Source of the DNA: Nocardia niwae NBRC 108934 = DSM 45340 | GTDB lineage: Bacteria; Actinomycetota; Actinomycetes; Mycobacteriales; Mycobacteriaceae | Direction of reading: 5' to 3' | Assembly: GCF_001613465.1 (NCBI RefSeq) | Contig: NZ_BDCK01000015.1 | Location: 62,001 to 126,000, forward strand | DNA: 64,000 nt | Shown: positions 1-13,691 of the stretch, in pieces | How the letters are laid out: every line of letters begins with the position of its first letter | Position numbering within the stretch: position 1 is the stretch's first letter | Program-made: the position numbers and the translations under genes | Notes under the pieces: generated by a model | The model's database searches: none | Told to the model about the DNA's origin: nothing | The model's input: the letters and a program-made list of their open reading frames with translations, nothing else

Positions 1-76
1 ACCCGGAGGCCGCCGCCGGACCCCACGACGCCGCGTATCTGTTCGACCGTTTCGCCGGTCTCATGGAAGGAGCCTG

Positions 77-77
<1 letters not shown>
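1..77 (+). CDS. carA: Carbamoyl-phosphate synthase small subunit, C-terminal end (partial)
   Basis: Only the last 24 codons are present, running off the left edge. They read [17 protein letters not shown] and then AGLMEGA before TGA, which is the usual C-terminus of the glutaminase (small) subunit of carbamoyl-phosphate synthase. The stop overlaps the ATG of the next gene by one base, so the two subunits are translationally coupled. CarA releases ammonia from glutamine for CarB. The call rests on this tail plus its position directly upstream of carB. Confidence 0.85.
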
Positions 78-3385
<3,308 letters not shown>

Positions 3386-3410
3386 GCCACGACCGGACGG
3401 AGTGGGCGAG

Positions 3411-4235
3411 ATGAAGACCTTCGGCGAGCGCTTGCGGCACGCGATGCGGGACTTCGGGCCCGTGTGCGTGGGGATCGACCCGCATCCGGAGCTGCTGCGG
3501 ACCTGGGATCTCACCGACGACGTCGAGGGACTCGAGCGCTTCACCGAGATCTGTGTGGAGGCCTTCGACGGTCTGGTCGCCCTGGTCAAGCCGCAGGTCG
3601 CGTTCTTCGAGGCTTACGGCTCCGGCGGTATCGCGGTCCTGGAGCGCGCCATCGCGGTGTTGCGCGCCTCGGGAACCTTGGTGCTCGCCGACGCCAAGCG
3701 CGGCGACATCGGCTCCACGATGGACGCCTACGCCCGGACCTGGCTGGCCGACGGTCCGCTCGGGTCCGACGCGGTGACGGTCTCGCCGTATCTGGGCTTC
3801 GGCTCGCTGGCACCGGCGCTGACGCTCGCCGAGGCCGGGCACCGCGGCGTCTTCGTGCTCGCGGCGACCTCGAACCCGGAGGGAGCGCAGGTGCAGCGGG
3901 CGGTCGCCGCGGACGGGCGCACGGTCGCGCAGACGATGGTCGACGAGGCCGCGGCTCGCAACGCGGGCGCGGACTTCGGTTCGGTCGGCGTCGTGGTCGG
4001 CGCCACGCTCAGCGAGGCCCCGGAGCTCGCCGCGCTCAACGGTCCGATCCTCATGCCCGGGGTGGGCGCCCAGGGCGGTGGTCCGGAAAGCATCCGGGAC
4101 CTGGTACCCGAGCCGATGCTCGGGTCCGTCGTGCCGAACGTCTCGCGCGAGGTGCTGAAAGAGGGGCCTTCCGTCCCGGCACTGCGTGCCAGAGTGCAGG
4201 CGTTCCAGGACGCGTTCGCGTTCGTGCAGAAATGA
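3411..4235 (+). CDS. pyrF: Orotidine 5'-phosphate decarboxylase, mycobacterial type 2
   Basis: Decarboxylates OMP to UMP, the last step of de novo UMP synthesis. The 274-residue product has GIDPHPE (residues 21-27), Lys60 and the signature [10 protein letters not shown] (94-103), whose Asp94 and Lys96 are the expected catalytic residues. The length and layout match the longer actinobacterial PyrF subfamily rather than the E. coli form. The ATG at 3411 was chosen because it gives the normal N-terminus MKTFGERL; upstream codons overlap carB in another frame. It lies in the carAB operon and is followed by a strong terminator hairpin. Confidence 0.97.
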   Translation: MKTFGERLRHAMRDFGPVCVGIDPHPELLRTWDLTDDVEGLERFTEICVEAFDGLVALVKPQVAFFEAYGSGGIAVLERAIAVLRASGTLVLADAKRGDIGSTMDAYARTWLADGPLGSDAVTVSPYLGFGSLAPALTLAEAGHRGVFVLAATSNPEGAQVQRAVAADGRTVAQTMVDEAAARNAGADFGSVGVVVGATLSEAPELAALNGPILMPGVGAQGGGPESIRDLVPEPMLGSVVPNVSREVLKEGPSVPALRARVQAFQDAFAFVQK

Positions 4236-4238
4236 CCT

Positions 4239-4270
4239 CGAAAGGCCGGCGCACCCGCGCCGGCCTTTCG
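4239..4270 (+). terminator. Intrinsic terminator hairpin after pyrF
   Basis: A perfect 14-bp inverted repeat, CGAAAGGCCGGCGC (4239-4252) and its complement (4257-4270), with a four-base loop, begins four bases after the pyrF stop. There is no long T-run, as is common for actinobacterial terminators. It probably ends the carAB-pyrF transcript. Confidence 0.85.
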
Positions 4271-4806
4271 GCTTCTCCGCCTCCTGTGTGTGCAGGTGTT
4301 CGCACACACGTGCCCCTTACCGGGGTCTGTGCGGGCTCCTGGGCCGATTTCGGGGCGAACCGGTGCACGGGGATGGGCGTATCGCTCCTGGGGCGATGTA
4401 CCGGGCCGGAAACCGGCACCGGATGCCGGTCTGCGCGGCCGAATCGGCTCGGATGTGACGCCCGACACGCGCAAAAAAGTCGCGACACGCGGAGAATTTC
4501 CAGAAAGTTCCTGGTAGGGCGCGTGAGGGGTTGCTGGAGAGATGCGCCGCCGTGTCGCAACCCTTCCGCAAACCATTCGGTTTGTCGAAAACGCCCTGCT
4601 GGCGGCGTATTTCGCTGATCCGGCACGGTGATGCGCTCGGTGGCGCGGGCGGGACCGGCGCTGGGCCCCGCGGGCGGGGTCCTCACCCCGAATCATGCGC
4701 TGACCTGGGGGGTGGGTTCGCAATCGGCGGACGTCGTGGGTACGGTCGCTGAGACTGCCGGGTTACCGGCAGGAGTTGATGCAATGAACGATGAGACGGA
4801 GGAACC
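4271..4806. other. Long noncoding leader upstream of mihF
   Basis: About 540 bases with no convincing reading frame. The part around 4450-4530 is clearly poorer in GC than its surroundings, including a run of A's near 4471-4476, and probably holds the mihF promoter. A short G/C hairpin (CGCC...GGCG) lies near 4593. I cannot assign a known riboswitch or an exact promoter. Confidence 0.5.
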
Positions 4807-5127
4807 GTGGCCCTTCCCCAGCTGACTGACGAGCAGCGCGCCGCTGCTTTGGAGAAGGCGGCTGCCGCTCGCCGCGCTCGGGCGGAGCTCAAGGAGCGCT
4901 TGAAGCGTGGCGGCACCAACCTGAAGCAGGTCCTCACCGACGCCGAGACCGACGAGATCCTCGGCAAGATGAAGGTGTCGGCGCTGCTGGAGGCCCTGCC
5001 GAAGGTGGGCAAGGTCAAGGCGGCGGAAATCATGAGCGAGCTGGAGATCGCCCCCACCCGGCGGCTGCGCGGACTCGGCGACCGGCAGCGTAAGGCGCTG
5101 CTCGCCCGGTTCGACTTCGACGCCTGA
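4807..5127 (+). CDS. mihF: Integration host factor, actinobacterial type (mIHF)
   Basis: A nucleoid-associated DNA-binding protein of actinobacteria, unrelated in sequence to E. coli IHF. The 106-residue product has an alanine/arginine-rich N-terminal helix and the conserved core [16 protein letters not shown] followed by the helix-two-turn-helix-like C-terminal segment [15 protein letters not shown]. The GTG start is preceded by a good ribosome-binding site (GGAGGA). Its place directly before gmk is the conserved actinobacterial order. Confidence 0.95.
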   Translation: MALPQLTDEQRAAALEKAAAARRARAELKERLKRGGTNLKQVLTDAETDEILGKMKVSALLEALPKVGKVKAAEIMSELEIAPTRRLRGLGDRQRKALLARFDFDA

Positions 5128-5135
5128 CGACGAGG

Positions 5136-6028
<893 letters not shown>

Positions 6029-6071
6029 GGCGAACCGCGTTCGCCGTGACCACGACTAGGCCGGAGGCGTA

Positions 6072-7295
6072 GTGACCACAAGGATCGTCGTCGGCGTGGC
6101 CGGAGGGATCGCCGCCTACAAGGCGTGTTCTCTGGTCCGGCGATTCACCGAGACCGGACACGACGTCCGGGTGATCCCCACCACCTCGGCGCTGGAGTTC
6201 GTCGGCAAGGCGACCTTCGAGGCACTGTCCGGGAACCCGGTGCACACCGGCGTGTTCTCCGACGTGCCCGAGGTCCCGCACGTTCGGCTGGGCCAGGAGG
6301 CGGACCTGGTGGTCATCGCCCCGGCGACCGCCGACCTCATGGCCCGTGCCGCGTCCGGTCGCGCCGACGACCTGCTCACCGCCACGTTGCTGACGGCCCG
6401 ATGTCCGATTTTGTTCGCGCCCGCGATGCACACCGAGATGTGGGAGCATCCTGCGACCGTCGCGAACGTCGCGACGCTGCGCGCCCGCGGTGCGATCGTC
6501 ATGGAGCCCGCGGCGGGCCGGCTCACCGGCGCCGACACCGGCCCCGGACGGCTGCCCGAGCCCGAGGAGATCTTCGGCTTGGCGTCGCTGCTCCAGGAGC
6601 GCGCCGACGCGATCCCGCGGGATCTGGAGGGCCGCCGAGTCGTCATCACGGCGGGCGGCACCAGGGAACCGCTGGATCCGGTGCGTTTCCTCGGCAACCG
6701 CAGCTCCGGCAAGCAGGGCTACGCGCTCGCGCGGGTCGCCGCTCAGCGTGGCGCCCACGTCACGCTGATCGCGGGCAACACGATCGAGATGGCGGCGCCT
6801 GCCGCCGTCGACCTGGTGCACATCACCACCGCCGAACAGCTGAAGACCGCCGTCGACAAGCACGCCGTCGGCTCCGACGCGGTGATCATGGCCGCGGCGG
6901 TCGCCGATTTCCGGCCGACCAATGTCGCCGCCGCCAAGATCAAGAAGGGTGCGGGCGAGCCCGACGTCATTGCGCTGACCAAGACCGACGACATCCTCGC
7001 CGGACTGGTGCAGGCGCGCCGCGACGGGCAGTTGCCCGGCACCGCGATCGTCGGCTTCGCCGCCGAGACCGGTGACGAGCACGGCGACGTCCTCACCCAC
7101 GCGCGGGCCAAACTCGCCCGCAAGGGCTGCGACCTGCTCGTGGTAAACGCGGTCGGCGAGGGCAAGGCGTTCGAGGTGGACACCAACGACGGCTGGCTGC
7201 TCGGCGCGGACGGCACCGAACAGGCGCTCGATCACGGCTCGAAGGCCTTGCTGGCCAGCCGTGTGCTCGACGCGCTGAGCGTGTTGTTGCGCTGA
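6072..7295 (+). CDS. coaBC: Bifunctional phosphopantothenoylcysteine decarboxylase / phosphopantothenate-cysteine ligase
   Basis: Carries out two consecutive steps of coenzyme A synthesis: coupling 4'-phosphopantothenate to cysteine (CoaB) and decarboxylating the product (CoaC). The 407-residue protein starts with the flavoprotein motif GVAGGIAAYK and has the CoaC PAMHTEMW segment near residue 120. The CoaB half begins near residue 190 with VVITAGGTREPLDPVRFLGNRSSGK-type sequence. GTG start, with AGGCCGGAGG upstream. It follows rpoZ as in most actinobacteria. Confidence 0.97.
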   Translation: MTTRIVVGVAGGIAAYKACSLVRRFTETGHDVRVIPTTSALEFVGKATFEALSGNPVHTGVFSDVPEVPHVRLGQEADLVVIAPATADLMARAASGRADDLLTATLLTARCPILFAPAMHTEMWEHPATVANVATLRARGAIVMEPAAGRLTGADTGPGRLPEPEEIFGLASLLQERADAIPRDLEGRRVVITAGGTREPLDPVRFLGNRSSGKQGYALARVAAQRGAHVTLIAGNTIEMAAPAAVDLVHITTAEQLKTAVDKHAVGSDAVIMAAAVADFRPTNVAAAKIKKGAGEPDVIALTKTDDILAGLVQARRDGQLPGTAIVGFAAETGDEHGDVLTHARAKLARKGCDLLVVNAVGEGKAFEVDTNDGWLLGADGTEQALDHGSKALLASRVLDALSVLLR

Positions 7296-7440
7296 GCCGG
7301 GCGGCGTGCCTGCCAGCATTGCCATCCGATCCGTCGTTCGTTCGCGGCGTCGTCATGATTTCGGCATCGCCGGGACACCGGGAATTCAGCTGTCCGGGGC
7401 GGCTGTGTAGTTGAGGTCCGCCCTGTCGGTGATTTGGAAT

Positions 7441-7486
7441 AGTCTGAGATGTAAGGGTTGCGCGGTCGCGACATCGCGTTACTGTC
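7441..7486 (+). promoter_or_regulatory. Candidate metK promoter region
   Basis: TTGCGC at 7459-7464 and TACTGT at 7481-7486 are separated by 16 bases and could be -35/-10 boxes; TAGTCT at 7441-7446 is an alternative -10. Both lie in the 233-base gap before metK. I found none of the conserved cores of SAM riboswitches here. Confidence 0.35.
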
Positions 7487-7528
7487 GCAAGCCGATACGA
7501 GTAACCCGTTGAGGGAGAGGGAAGAACT

Positions 7529-8740
<1,212 letters not shown>

Positions 8741-8756
8741 CCTCGATCAGGTCCGA

Positions 8757-11243
8757 GTGAACGAACCCGCGGCGGACACCCCCGCCACCGAGGCGGACGG
8801 TCCGGCCGCGGGTCTTCCGGGCGTGACGCTGCCGATCGCCCGGGTGCTGCCGCTCTTGTCGCCGGCGCATCTCGACCGCGACTTCGACTACCTGGTGCCC
8901 CCCGAGCTGGACGAGATCGCCCAGCCGGGGGTCCGGGTGCGTGTCCGTTTCGCTGGTCGACTGGTCGACGGGTATCTCCTGGCCCGGTCGGCGCACAGTG
9001 ACCACGGCGGCAAGCTGGTCAAGCTCGAACGTGTCGTTTCCGGCGAACGCGTGCTGACCCCGGAAATCCTGGAACTGGCGGGCAACGTGGCAGCCCGGTA
9101 CGCGGGTACGCGGGCCGACGTCCTGCGGTTGGCCATTCCGCCGCGCCACGCACGCACGGAAACCGGGGGCAAGAAGAAGTCGGCTGCGGCACAGTCGGAT
9201 TCCGTGTCCTCCGGCGTTTCCCCGTCTGCTTCCCCGGTGGACCGGGGTGCGCGCGCGGACGCTGATGAAGCCGAAACGGTCGGTGGTCAGGCGTCTTTCG
9301 CCCGATCTGTCGGCGCGGAAGACGCCACCGATACGCCATCCGACACTGTGAGTCCCGCGAATTCTTCTGTACCGCAGCATGGTTCGGCATACCGAGGCTA
9401 CGGATCCATGGGAGAGAATGGCGGAACCGTCGGTGCGGCCGATGCGGGCGATCGCGACCCTGCGAGCGCGGACACCGCCCGGGATGTGCGCTCGCCTGAG
9501 GCGGCCGGTGCTGAATTCGAGGGCGAATCGTTCTCGCAATCCCCGGAACCGGGCTGCGACGGCGACGGGCACCGCGCGGCGACCGGCGGCGACAGTGCGC
9601 AGGCAACCTGCGAGGACTCGCCGCTCGCGGCCGTAGATCTCGCTGCCTGGGAGCGTTACGTACACGGCTCGGCATTCGTCGGTGCGCTCGCGCAAGGCAA
9701 AGGGGCCCGCGCGGCGTGGCAGGCGCTGCCGGGTGAGGACTGGCCACGGCGGCTGGCGGAACTCGCCGCCGTGGAGGCGCGGCAAGGGCGCAGTGCGATT
9801 CTCATGGTGCCCGACCAACGCGATCTCGACCGCGTGCTGGCGGAATGCGTTCGACTGGTGGGGGACTCGGCTGTCGGGCTGGCCGCAGGCCTCGGCCCCG
9901 CGGCTCGCTACCGGCGTTGGCTCGCGGTGCTGCGCGGTTCGGCCCGCGTGGTGGTCGGCACGCGCAGCGCGGTATTCGCACCAGCGGTGAACCTCGGGCT
10001 GATCGCGCTGTGGGATGACGGCGACGACACCTACGCCGAACCCCGCGCACCGTATCCGCACGCGCGTGAGGTGGCGATGTTGCGCGCACACGACACCGGA
10101 GCGGCCTTCGTCGCGGCGGGTTTCGCCCGGACCGCCGAGATCCAAGCGGTGGTCGATTCCGGCTGGGCGCACGACCTGATCGCCGATCGCGCGGTACTGC
10201 GCAAGGCCGCGCCGCGGATCAGCGCCCCAGGCGACAGCGACATCGCACTGGAGCGCGATCCGGTCGCGCGTGCGGTCCGGATCCCCGGCGTCGCCTTCGC
10301 GGCGGCTCGCGCCGCACTGAAGGAGGGGGCGCCGGTGCTGGTGCAAGTGCCGCGCCGGGGGTACATTCCGGCGCTGGCCTGTGGGAAGTGCCGTACTCCG
10401 GCGCGCTGCAGACACTGCAACGGGCCGCTCGCGCTGCCCGAAGCCCGGAGCTCGGCCGATCCCGGTGCGTCCGCGCAGAGCCCCGCTTGCCGCTGGTGCG
10501 GGATCACCGAGGCTGCCTTCCGATGCTCCACCTGCGGCTCGCGCGCGCTGCGCGCCGTGGTGATCGGGGCAGCGCGCACGGCGGAGGAACTCGGCCGCGC
10601 CTTCCCCGGCGTGCCGATCCGAGGTTCCGGTGGCGGCGCCGTGCTCGATACGGTGGAGCAGGGGCCGCAGGTGGTGGTCGCCACGGTCGGCGCCGAACCC
10701 GTGGTCCCCGGCGGGTACGGCGTCGCGCTGCTGCTCGACGGCTGGGCCTTGCTCAGCCGCCCGGACCTGCGCGCCGCCGAGGACGCGCTGCGCCGCTGGA
10801 TGACCGCCGCGGCGCTGGTCCGCGCGCACGGCCAGGTCGTCGTCGTGGCCGAGCCGTCCGTCCCGACCGTGCAGGCGCTGGTCCGATGGGATCCGGTGGG
10901 CGCGGCGCGAGCGGAGGTAGCGGCGCGGGCCGAGGTGGGCTTCCCGCCCGCGGTCCGGCTCGCCGCGATCGACGGCACCGCCGAGACCATCGCCGACCTG
11001 CTCGCGGCGGCGGACCTGCCCGATACGGTCGACCGCCTCGGACCGGTGCCGCTGCCGGATGGCGCCCGCAAACCGTTCTCCTCCGGCGATGCGCCCGCCG
11101 AAGTCGAACGCTTGCTCCTGCGGGTCGAGCGCCGTCGTGGATCGGCGCTCGCGCATGCCCTGCGTGCCGCCCAGGCAGTCCGCAGCACGCATCGTTCCGA
11201 CGCTCCGCTCCGCGTGCAGATCGACCCGGTCGACATCGGCTGA
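8757..11243 (+). CDS. priA: PriA-like primosomal protein N', motor-degenerate actinobacterial form with a long linker insert
   Basis: Replication-restart factor family. The 828-residue protein has the 3'-DNA-binding domain (about 20-130), a remnant helicase core and the zinc-binding CGKC / CRHC / CRWC / CSTC cysteines in the second half. The expected Walker A (GxxGSGKT) is absent, with WQALPGEDW in its place, and the DEAH-type box reads LWDDGDDTY, so helicase activity is unlikely. This is known for actinobacterial PriA. Residues 136-288 are a Ser/Asp/Gly/Ala-rich low-complexity insert of lower GC content. GTG 8757 was chosen because it lies just after the metK stop. Confidence 0.93.
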   Translation: MNEPAADTPATEADGPAAGLPGVTLPIARVLPLLSPAHLDRDFDYLVPPELDEIAQPGVRVRVRFAGRLVDGYLLARSAHSDHGGKLVKLERVVSGERVLTPEILELAGNVAARYAGTRADVLRLAIPPRHARTETGGKKKSAAAQSDSVSSGVSPSASPVDRGARADADEAETVGGQASFARSVGAEDATDTPSDTVSPANSSVPQHGSAYRGYGSMGENGGTVGAADAGDRDPASADTARDVRSPEAAGAEFEGESFSQSPEPGCDGDGHRAATGGDSAQATCEDSPLAAVDLAAWERYVHGSAFVGALAQGKGARAAWQALPGEDWPRRLAELAAVEARQGRSAILMVPDQRDLDRVLAECVRLVGDSAVGLAAGLGPAARYRRWLAVLRGSARVVVGTRSAVFAPAVNLGLIALWDDGDDTYAEPRAPYPHAREVAMLRAHDTGAAFVAAGFARTAEIQAVVDSGWAHDLIADRAVLRKAAPRISAPGDSDIALERDPVARAVRIPGVAFAAARAALKEGAPVLVQVPRRGYIPALACGKCRTPARCRHCNGPLALPEARSSADPGASAQSPACRWCGITEAAFRCSTCGSRALRAVVIGAARTAEELGRAFPGVPIRGSGGGAVLDTVEQGPQVVVATVGAEPVVPGGYGVALLLDGWALLSRPDLRAAEDALRRWMTAAALVRAHGQVVVVAEPSVPTVQALVRWDPVGAARAEVAARAEVGFPPAVRLAAIDGTAETIADLLAAADLPDTVDRLGPVPLPDGARKPFSSGDAPAEVERLLLRVERRRGSALAHALRAAQAVRSTHRSDAPLRVQIDPVDIG

Positions 11244-11377
11244 CGGGCGCGGGGAGAGGGTTCCGAGGGGACTCCTCGACCCCGGTCTTCGGGCAGTTCG
11301 GCCGAGGTGCCGGACGCCGACGGGCAGGCGACGAAGTCGCCCATCGCCGAACCGGCGGCCCAGCGCTCCGCCGAGCG

Positions 11378-12220
11378 TCAGGCGAAGGCCGCCCGGTTAC
11401 GAACGGCCCAGTCGGCGTAATGCGTAGCCGGCCGCCCGAGCACGCGCGGCACGTCGGGGCTGATCTGCTGTTCGTCGGCGGTCGGCTCGCCGAGGATCGT
11501 CAGCGTGTGCTCGGCCACCGGTTCGGGCATGAACTCGAGCATTGCCGAACGCGCCTGCGCCCGAGTCAGTTCCACGAATCGCAGCGGCTCGCCGAGCGCC
11601 TCGCCGAGTGCCGCGGCCTGGCTCCGCGGTGTGGCGAGTTCGGGTCCGGTCAGGGTGTAGACCTGTCCGGCGTGCCGGTCGTCGCGCAACGCCGCCGCCG
11701 CCACGGCGGCGATATCGGCGGGATCGATCGAGGGAAGACCGATATCGCCGAACGGCGCGGCGACCAGACGCTGCGTGCGCACCGAATCCGCCCACGCGTA
11801 GGTGTTGGAGAAGAACCCGCCCGGGCGCAGGAAGGTCCAGGCCAGCCCGGAGTCCTTGATCGCCTGTTCGTAGGCGACGAGCCGGGCATAGCCCGCCGCG
11901 TCCGGGCGAGTGGCGACGCCTTGCGAGGACACGAAGACGATGCGCCGCACACCACCCGCCGCGGCGACCTTCAGCACCTGCTCCGGTTCCGGGCCTGCCA
12001 CCAACTGCTCACCGGTGATCAAGAGGAACAGGGTGTCGGCCCCCGCGACGGCGGGGGAGAGGCTTTCCGGCTCGCCGAGATCGGCCCGAACCGAGCGGAC
12101 TGTGTCGGGCAGCGAGAGATCCGTATGCCGCGCGACGGCTGTCACCTCCTCGCCTGCGTCCGCCAGCAGGCGCACGAGGGGCGCGCCGATGTTGCCGGTC
12201 GCTCCGGTGATCACGATCAT
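11378..12220 (-). CDS. NmrA-like NAD(P)-binding oxidoreductase
   Basis: An atypical short-chain dehydrogenase of the NmrA / NAD(P)H:quinone reductase type. The 280-residue product begins MIVITGATGNIG, the Rossmann dinucleotide motif, and has the conserved IVFVSSQG and WTFLRPGGFFSN segments of this family. Substrate unknown. ATG 12220 was preferred to 12226 because AGGAG ends right at 12226 and only the later ATG has normal spacing. It is divergent from a TetR repressor with paired operators between them, so it is probably that repressor's target. Confidence 0.85.
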   Translation of the reverse strand: MIVITGATGNIGAPLVRLLADAGEEVTAVARHTDLSLPDTVRSVRADLGEPESLSPAVAGADTLFLLITGEQLVAGPEPEQVLKVAAAGGVRRIVFVSSQGVATRPDAAGYARLVAYEQAIKDSGLAWTFLRPGGFFSNTYAWADSVRTQRLVAAPFGDIGLPSIDPADIAAVAAAALRDDRHAGQVYTLTGPELATPRSQAAALGEALGEPLRFVELTRAQARSAMLEFMPEPVAEHTLTILGEPTADEQQISPDVPRVLGRPATHYADWAVRNRAAFA

Positions 12221-12234
12221 GGTCATCTCCTAAG

Positions 12235-12250
12235 TTAGTTGGCTGACTAA
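12235..12250. promoter_or_regulatory. Operator copy 1 of the TetR/NmrA pair
   Basis: TTAGTTGGCTGACTAA is a near-perfect 16-bp palindrome (TTAGT...ACTAA arms) just upstream of the NmrA-like gene. A second copy lies 36 bases away at the repressor start. Two copies of one palindrome flanking a divergent promoter are typical of TetR autoregulation. Confidence 0.7.
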
Positions 12251-12281
12251 ATACAACCTAGCCGGTCTGGCCCGCGCTGTC

Positions 12282-12302
12282 TACAGTTAGTTGTGTGACT
12301 GA
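12282..12302 (+). promoter_or_regulatory. -10 box and operator copy 2 at the TetR start
   Basis: TACAGT (12282-12287) fits a -10 box placed so that transcription would start at the GTG at 12295. TTAGTTGTGTGACTGA (12287-12302) repeats the neighbouring operator and covers the predicted transcription and translation start. No ribosome-binding site is present, so the mRNA is probably leaderless. Confidence 0.6.
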
Positions 12303-12873
12303 CTCAGTGGCGGAGACCAAGCTCGGCAAGCGGGAACGGCTGATCGAAGCCGCCGTGCGGGTGTTCTATCAGCAGGGCGTGGAAAAGACGACGATCGCGG
12401 ACATCGCCCGCGCCGCGGAGGTTCCGGTCGGCAACGTCTACTACTACTTCAAGACCAAGGACCAGCTGATCGAGGCGGCGATCGGCTCGCACGCGCGCAT
12501 CCTCGATGCCGTGATCGCCGCGAGCGACCGGAGTGAGACTCCTGCGGAGCGACTGAAAGCCCTGATCGCGGGGTGGGTCGCCGATCGCGAGCAGACCGTG
12601 CGTTACGGCTGTCCGTTCGGCACCCTGTCGTCGGAGCTGGACAAGCGGGGTGGCGGATTGGATACCGCGGCCGCCGATGTGATGCGTGTCCTGGTGGATT
12701 GGGCCGAACGGCAGTTCGCCGCGATGGGACGCGTCGACGCTAGCGAGCTCGCGATCGCCTACGTCGCGGCTTATCAAGGTATCTCGCTGCTCACCAATAC
12801 TTTTCGCGATCCGGAACTCATGGTCACCGAAGGCGCGCGGCTGTCGCGTTGGATCGACTCGCTGGTGGGCTGA
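12295..12873 (+). CDS. TetR-family repressor
   Basis: A 192-residue one-component regulator. The N-terminal helix-turn-helix spans about residues 30-65, with the typical TTIADIARAAEVPVGNVYYYF pattern (written here as its conserved core TTIADIA...YYYF). The C-terminal ligand domain resembles TetR_C groups that control oxidoreductases and contains YGCPFGTL. It is divergent from the NmrA-like gene. The GTG start has no Shine-Dalgarno and coincides with an operator, suggesting leaderless, autorepressed expression. Confidence 0.88.
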   Translation: MTDSVAETKLGKRERLIEAAVRVFYQQGVEKTTIADIARAAEVPVGNVYYYFKTKDQLIEAAIGSHARILDAVIAASDRSETPAERLKALIAGWVADREQTVRYGCPFGTLSSELDKRGGGLDTAAADVMRVLVDWAERQFAAMGRVDASELAIAYVAAYQGISLLTNTFRDPELMVTEGARLSRWIDSLVG

Positions 12874-12900
12874 CACTCGGGCGGGGGGTCAGGGTGCGAA

Positions 12901-12936
12901 ATCGAACCTTGCGTTCGATGCATTGCCGATATATCG
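12901..12936. promoter_or_regulatory. Palindromes upstream of the PadR gene
   Basis: ATCGAAC (12901-12907) and GTTCGAT (12913-12919) form a perfect inverted repeat with a five-base spacer. CGATATATCG (12927-12936) is a second perfect palindrome. Both sit 42-77 bases before the PadR start and are good candidates for its operator. Confidence 0.55.
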
Positions 12937-12977
12937 TCGATAGTGTGAATCGAACCCGAGAGCCCTGGGAGGCTGAC

Positions 12978-13631
12978 ATGGAAAACCAAGAATTTCGCGA
13001 ATTCGGCCGGCGTGGCCGCAGGCCGATGCCGGGTCCGGAAGGCTTCGAACACGGGCGGCGCTTCCGCCGCGGCGGACGTCACGGCTTCGGTCCCGAGTTC
13101 GGCCCTGGCTTCGGTCCCGGATTCGGCCCTGGCTTCGGTCCGCACTTCGGTCGCGGACGCGGACGCGGCGGCCGGGGCAGGCGGGGTGACGTCCGCGCCG
13201 CCGTGCTGTTGCTCCTTGCCGAGCAGCCGATGCACGGATACGAACTCATCCAGCAGATCCGCGAGCGCAGCAACGACATCTGGCGTCCGAGTCCCGGCTC
13301 GATCTACCCCGCGCTGGCGCAGCTGGAAGACGAGGGCCTGGTCCTCATCGAAAAGGTCGCCGGGCGCAAGACGGCGAAGCTCACCGAGACCGGTACCGAG
13401 TATGTCGCCGCGCACCGCGACGAGCTGGGCGATCCCTGGGCAGACGTGCAGCAGGACGTCGGTGCTCAGGCGATGGATCTGCGCGCCCTCGTGGGACAGT
13501 TGATGGGGGCGGTGGCGCAGGTCGCGGCGGCCGGCACGCCGCAGCAGGCGGCGCGTGCGGCGGAGTTGCTGACCGAGACCCGCAAGTCCCTCTACCGCAT
13601 CCTCGCGGAGGACGAGACCCCCGAGAAGTAG
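12978..13631 (+). CDS. PadR-family transcriptional regulator with FGPG-repeat N-terminus
   Basis: A 217-residue winged-helix repressor. The DNA-binding domain spans about 70-145, with the family motif PMHGYELIQQI and GSIYPALAQLEDEGLV. The first 70 residues are unusual: an Arg/Gly-rich segment containing repeated FGPG units (about 37-57) and an RGRGRGG stretch, probably disordered. A C-terminal helix (170-217) would dimerise. ATG 12978 follows GGGAGG at good spacing. Two palindromes upstream suggest autoregulation. No obvious target gene is adjacent except the downstream secreted lipase. Confidence 0.88.
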   Translation: MENQEFREFGRRGRRPMPGPEGFEHGRRFRRGGRHGFGPEFGPGFGPGFGPGFGPHFGRGRGRGGRGRRGDVRAAVLLLLAEQPMHGYELIQQIRERSNDIWRPSPGSIYPALAQLEDEGLVLIEKVAGRKTAKLTETGTEYVAAHRDELGDPWADVQQDVGAQAMDLRALVGQLMGAVAQVAAAGTPQQAARAAELLTETRKSLYRILAEDETPEK

Positions 13632-13691
13632 GGGAGGCGAAACACCCCTATACCGCGCGCATTTCGAGTCGATCGGAGGGATCATTGTGAG

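Noticed and set aside
7296..7528. Possible SAM riboswitch in front of metK
   Set aside because: None of the conserved SAM riboswitch cores or the expected stem arrangement could be seen; ordinary promoter boxes explain the gap.
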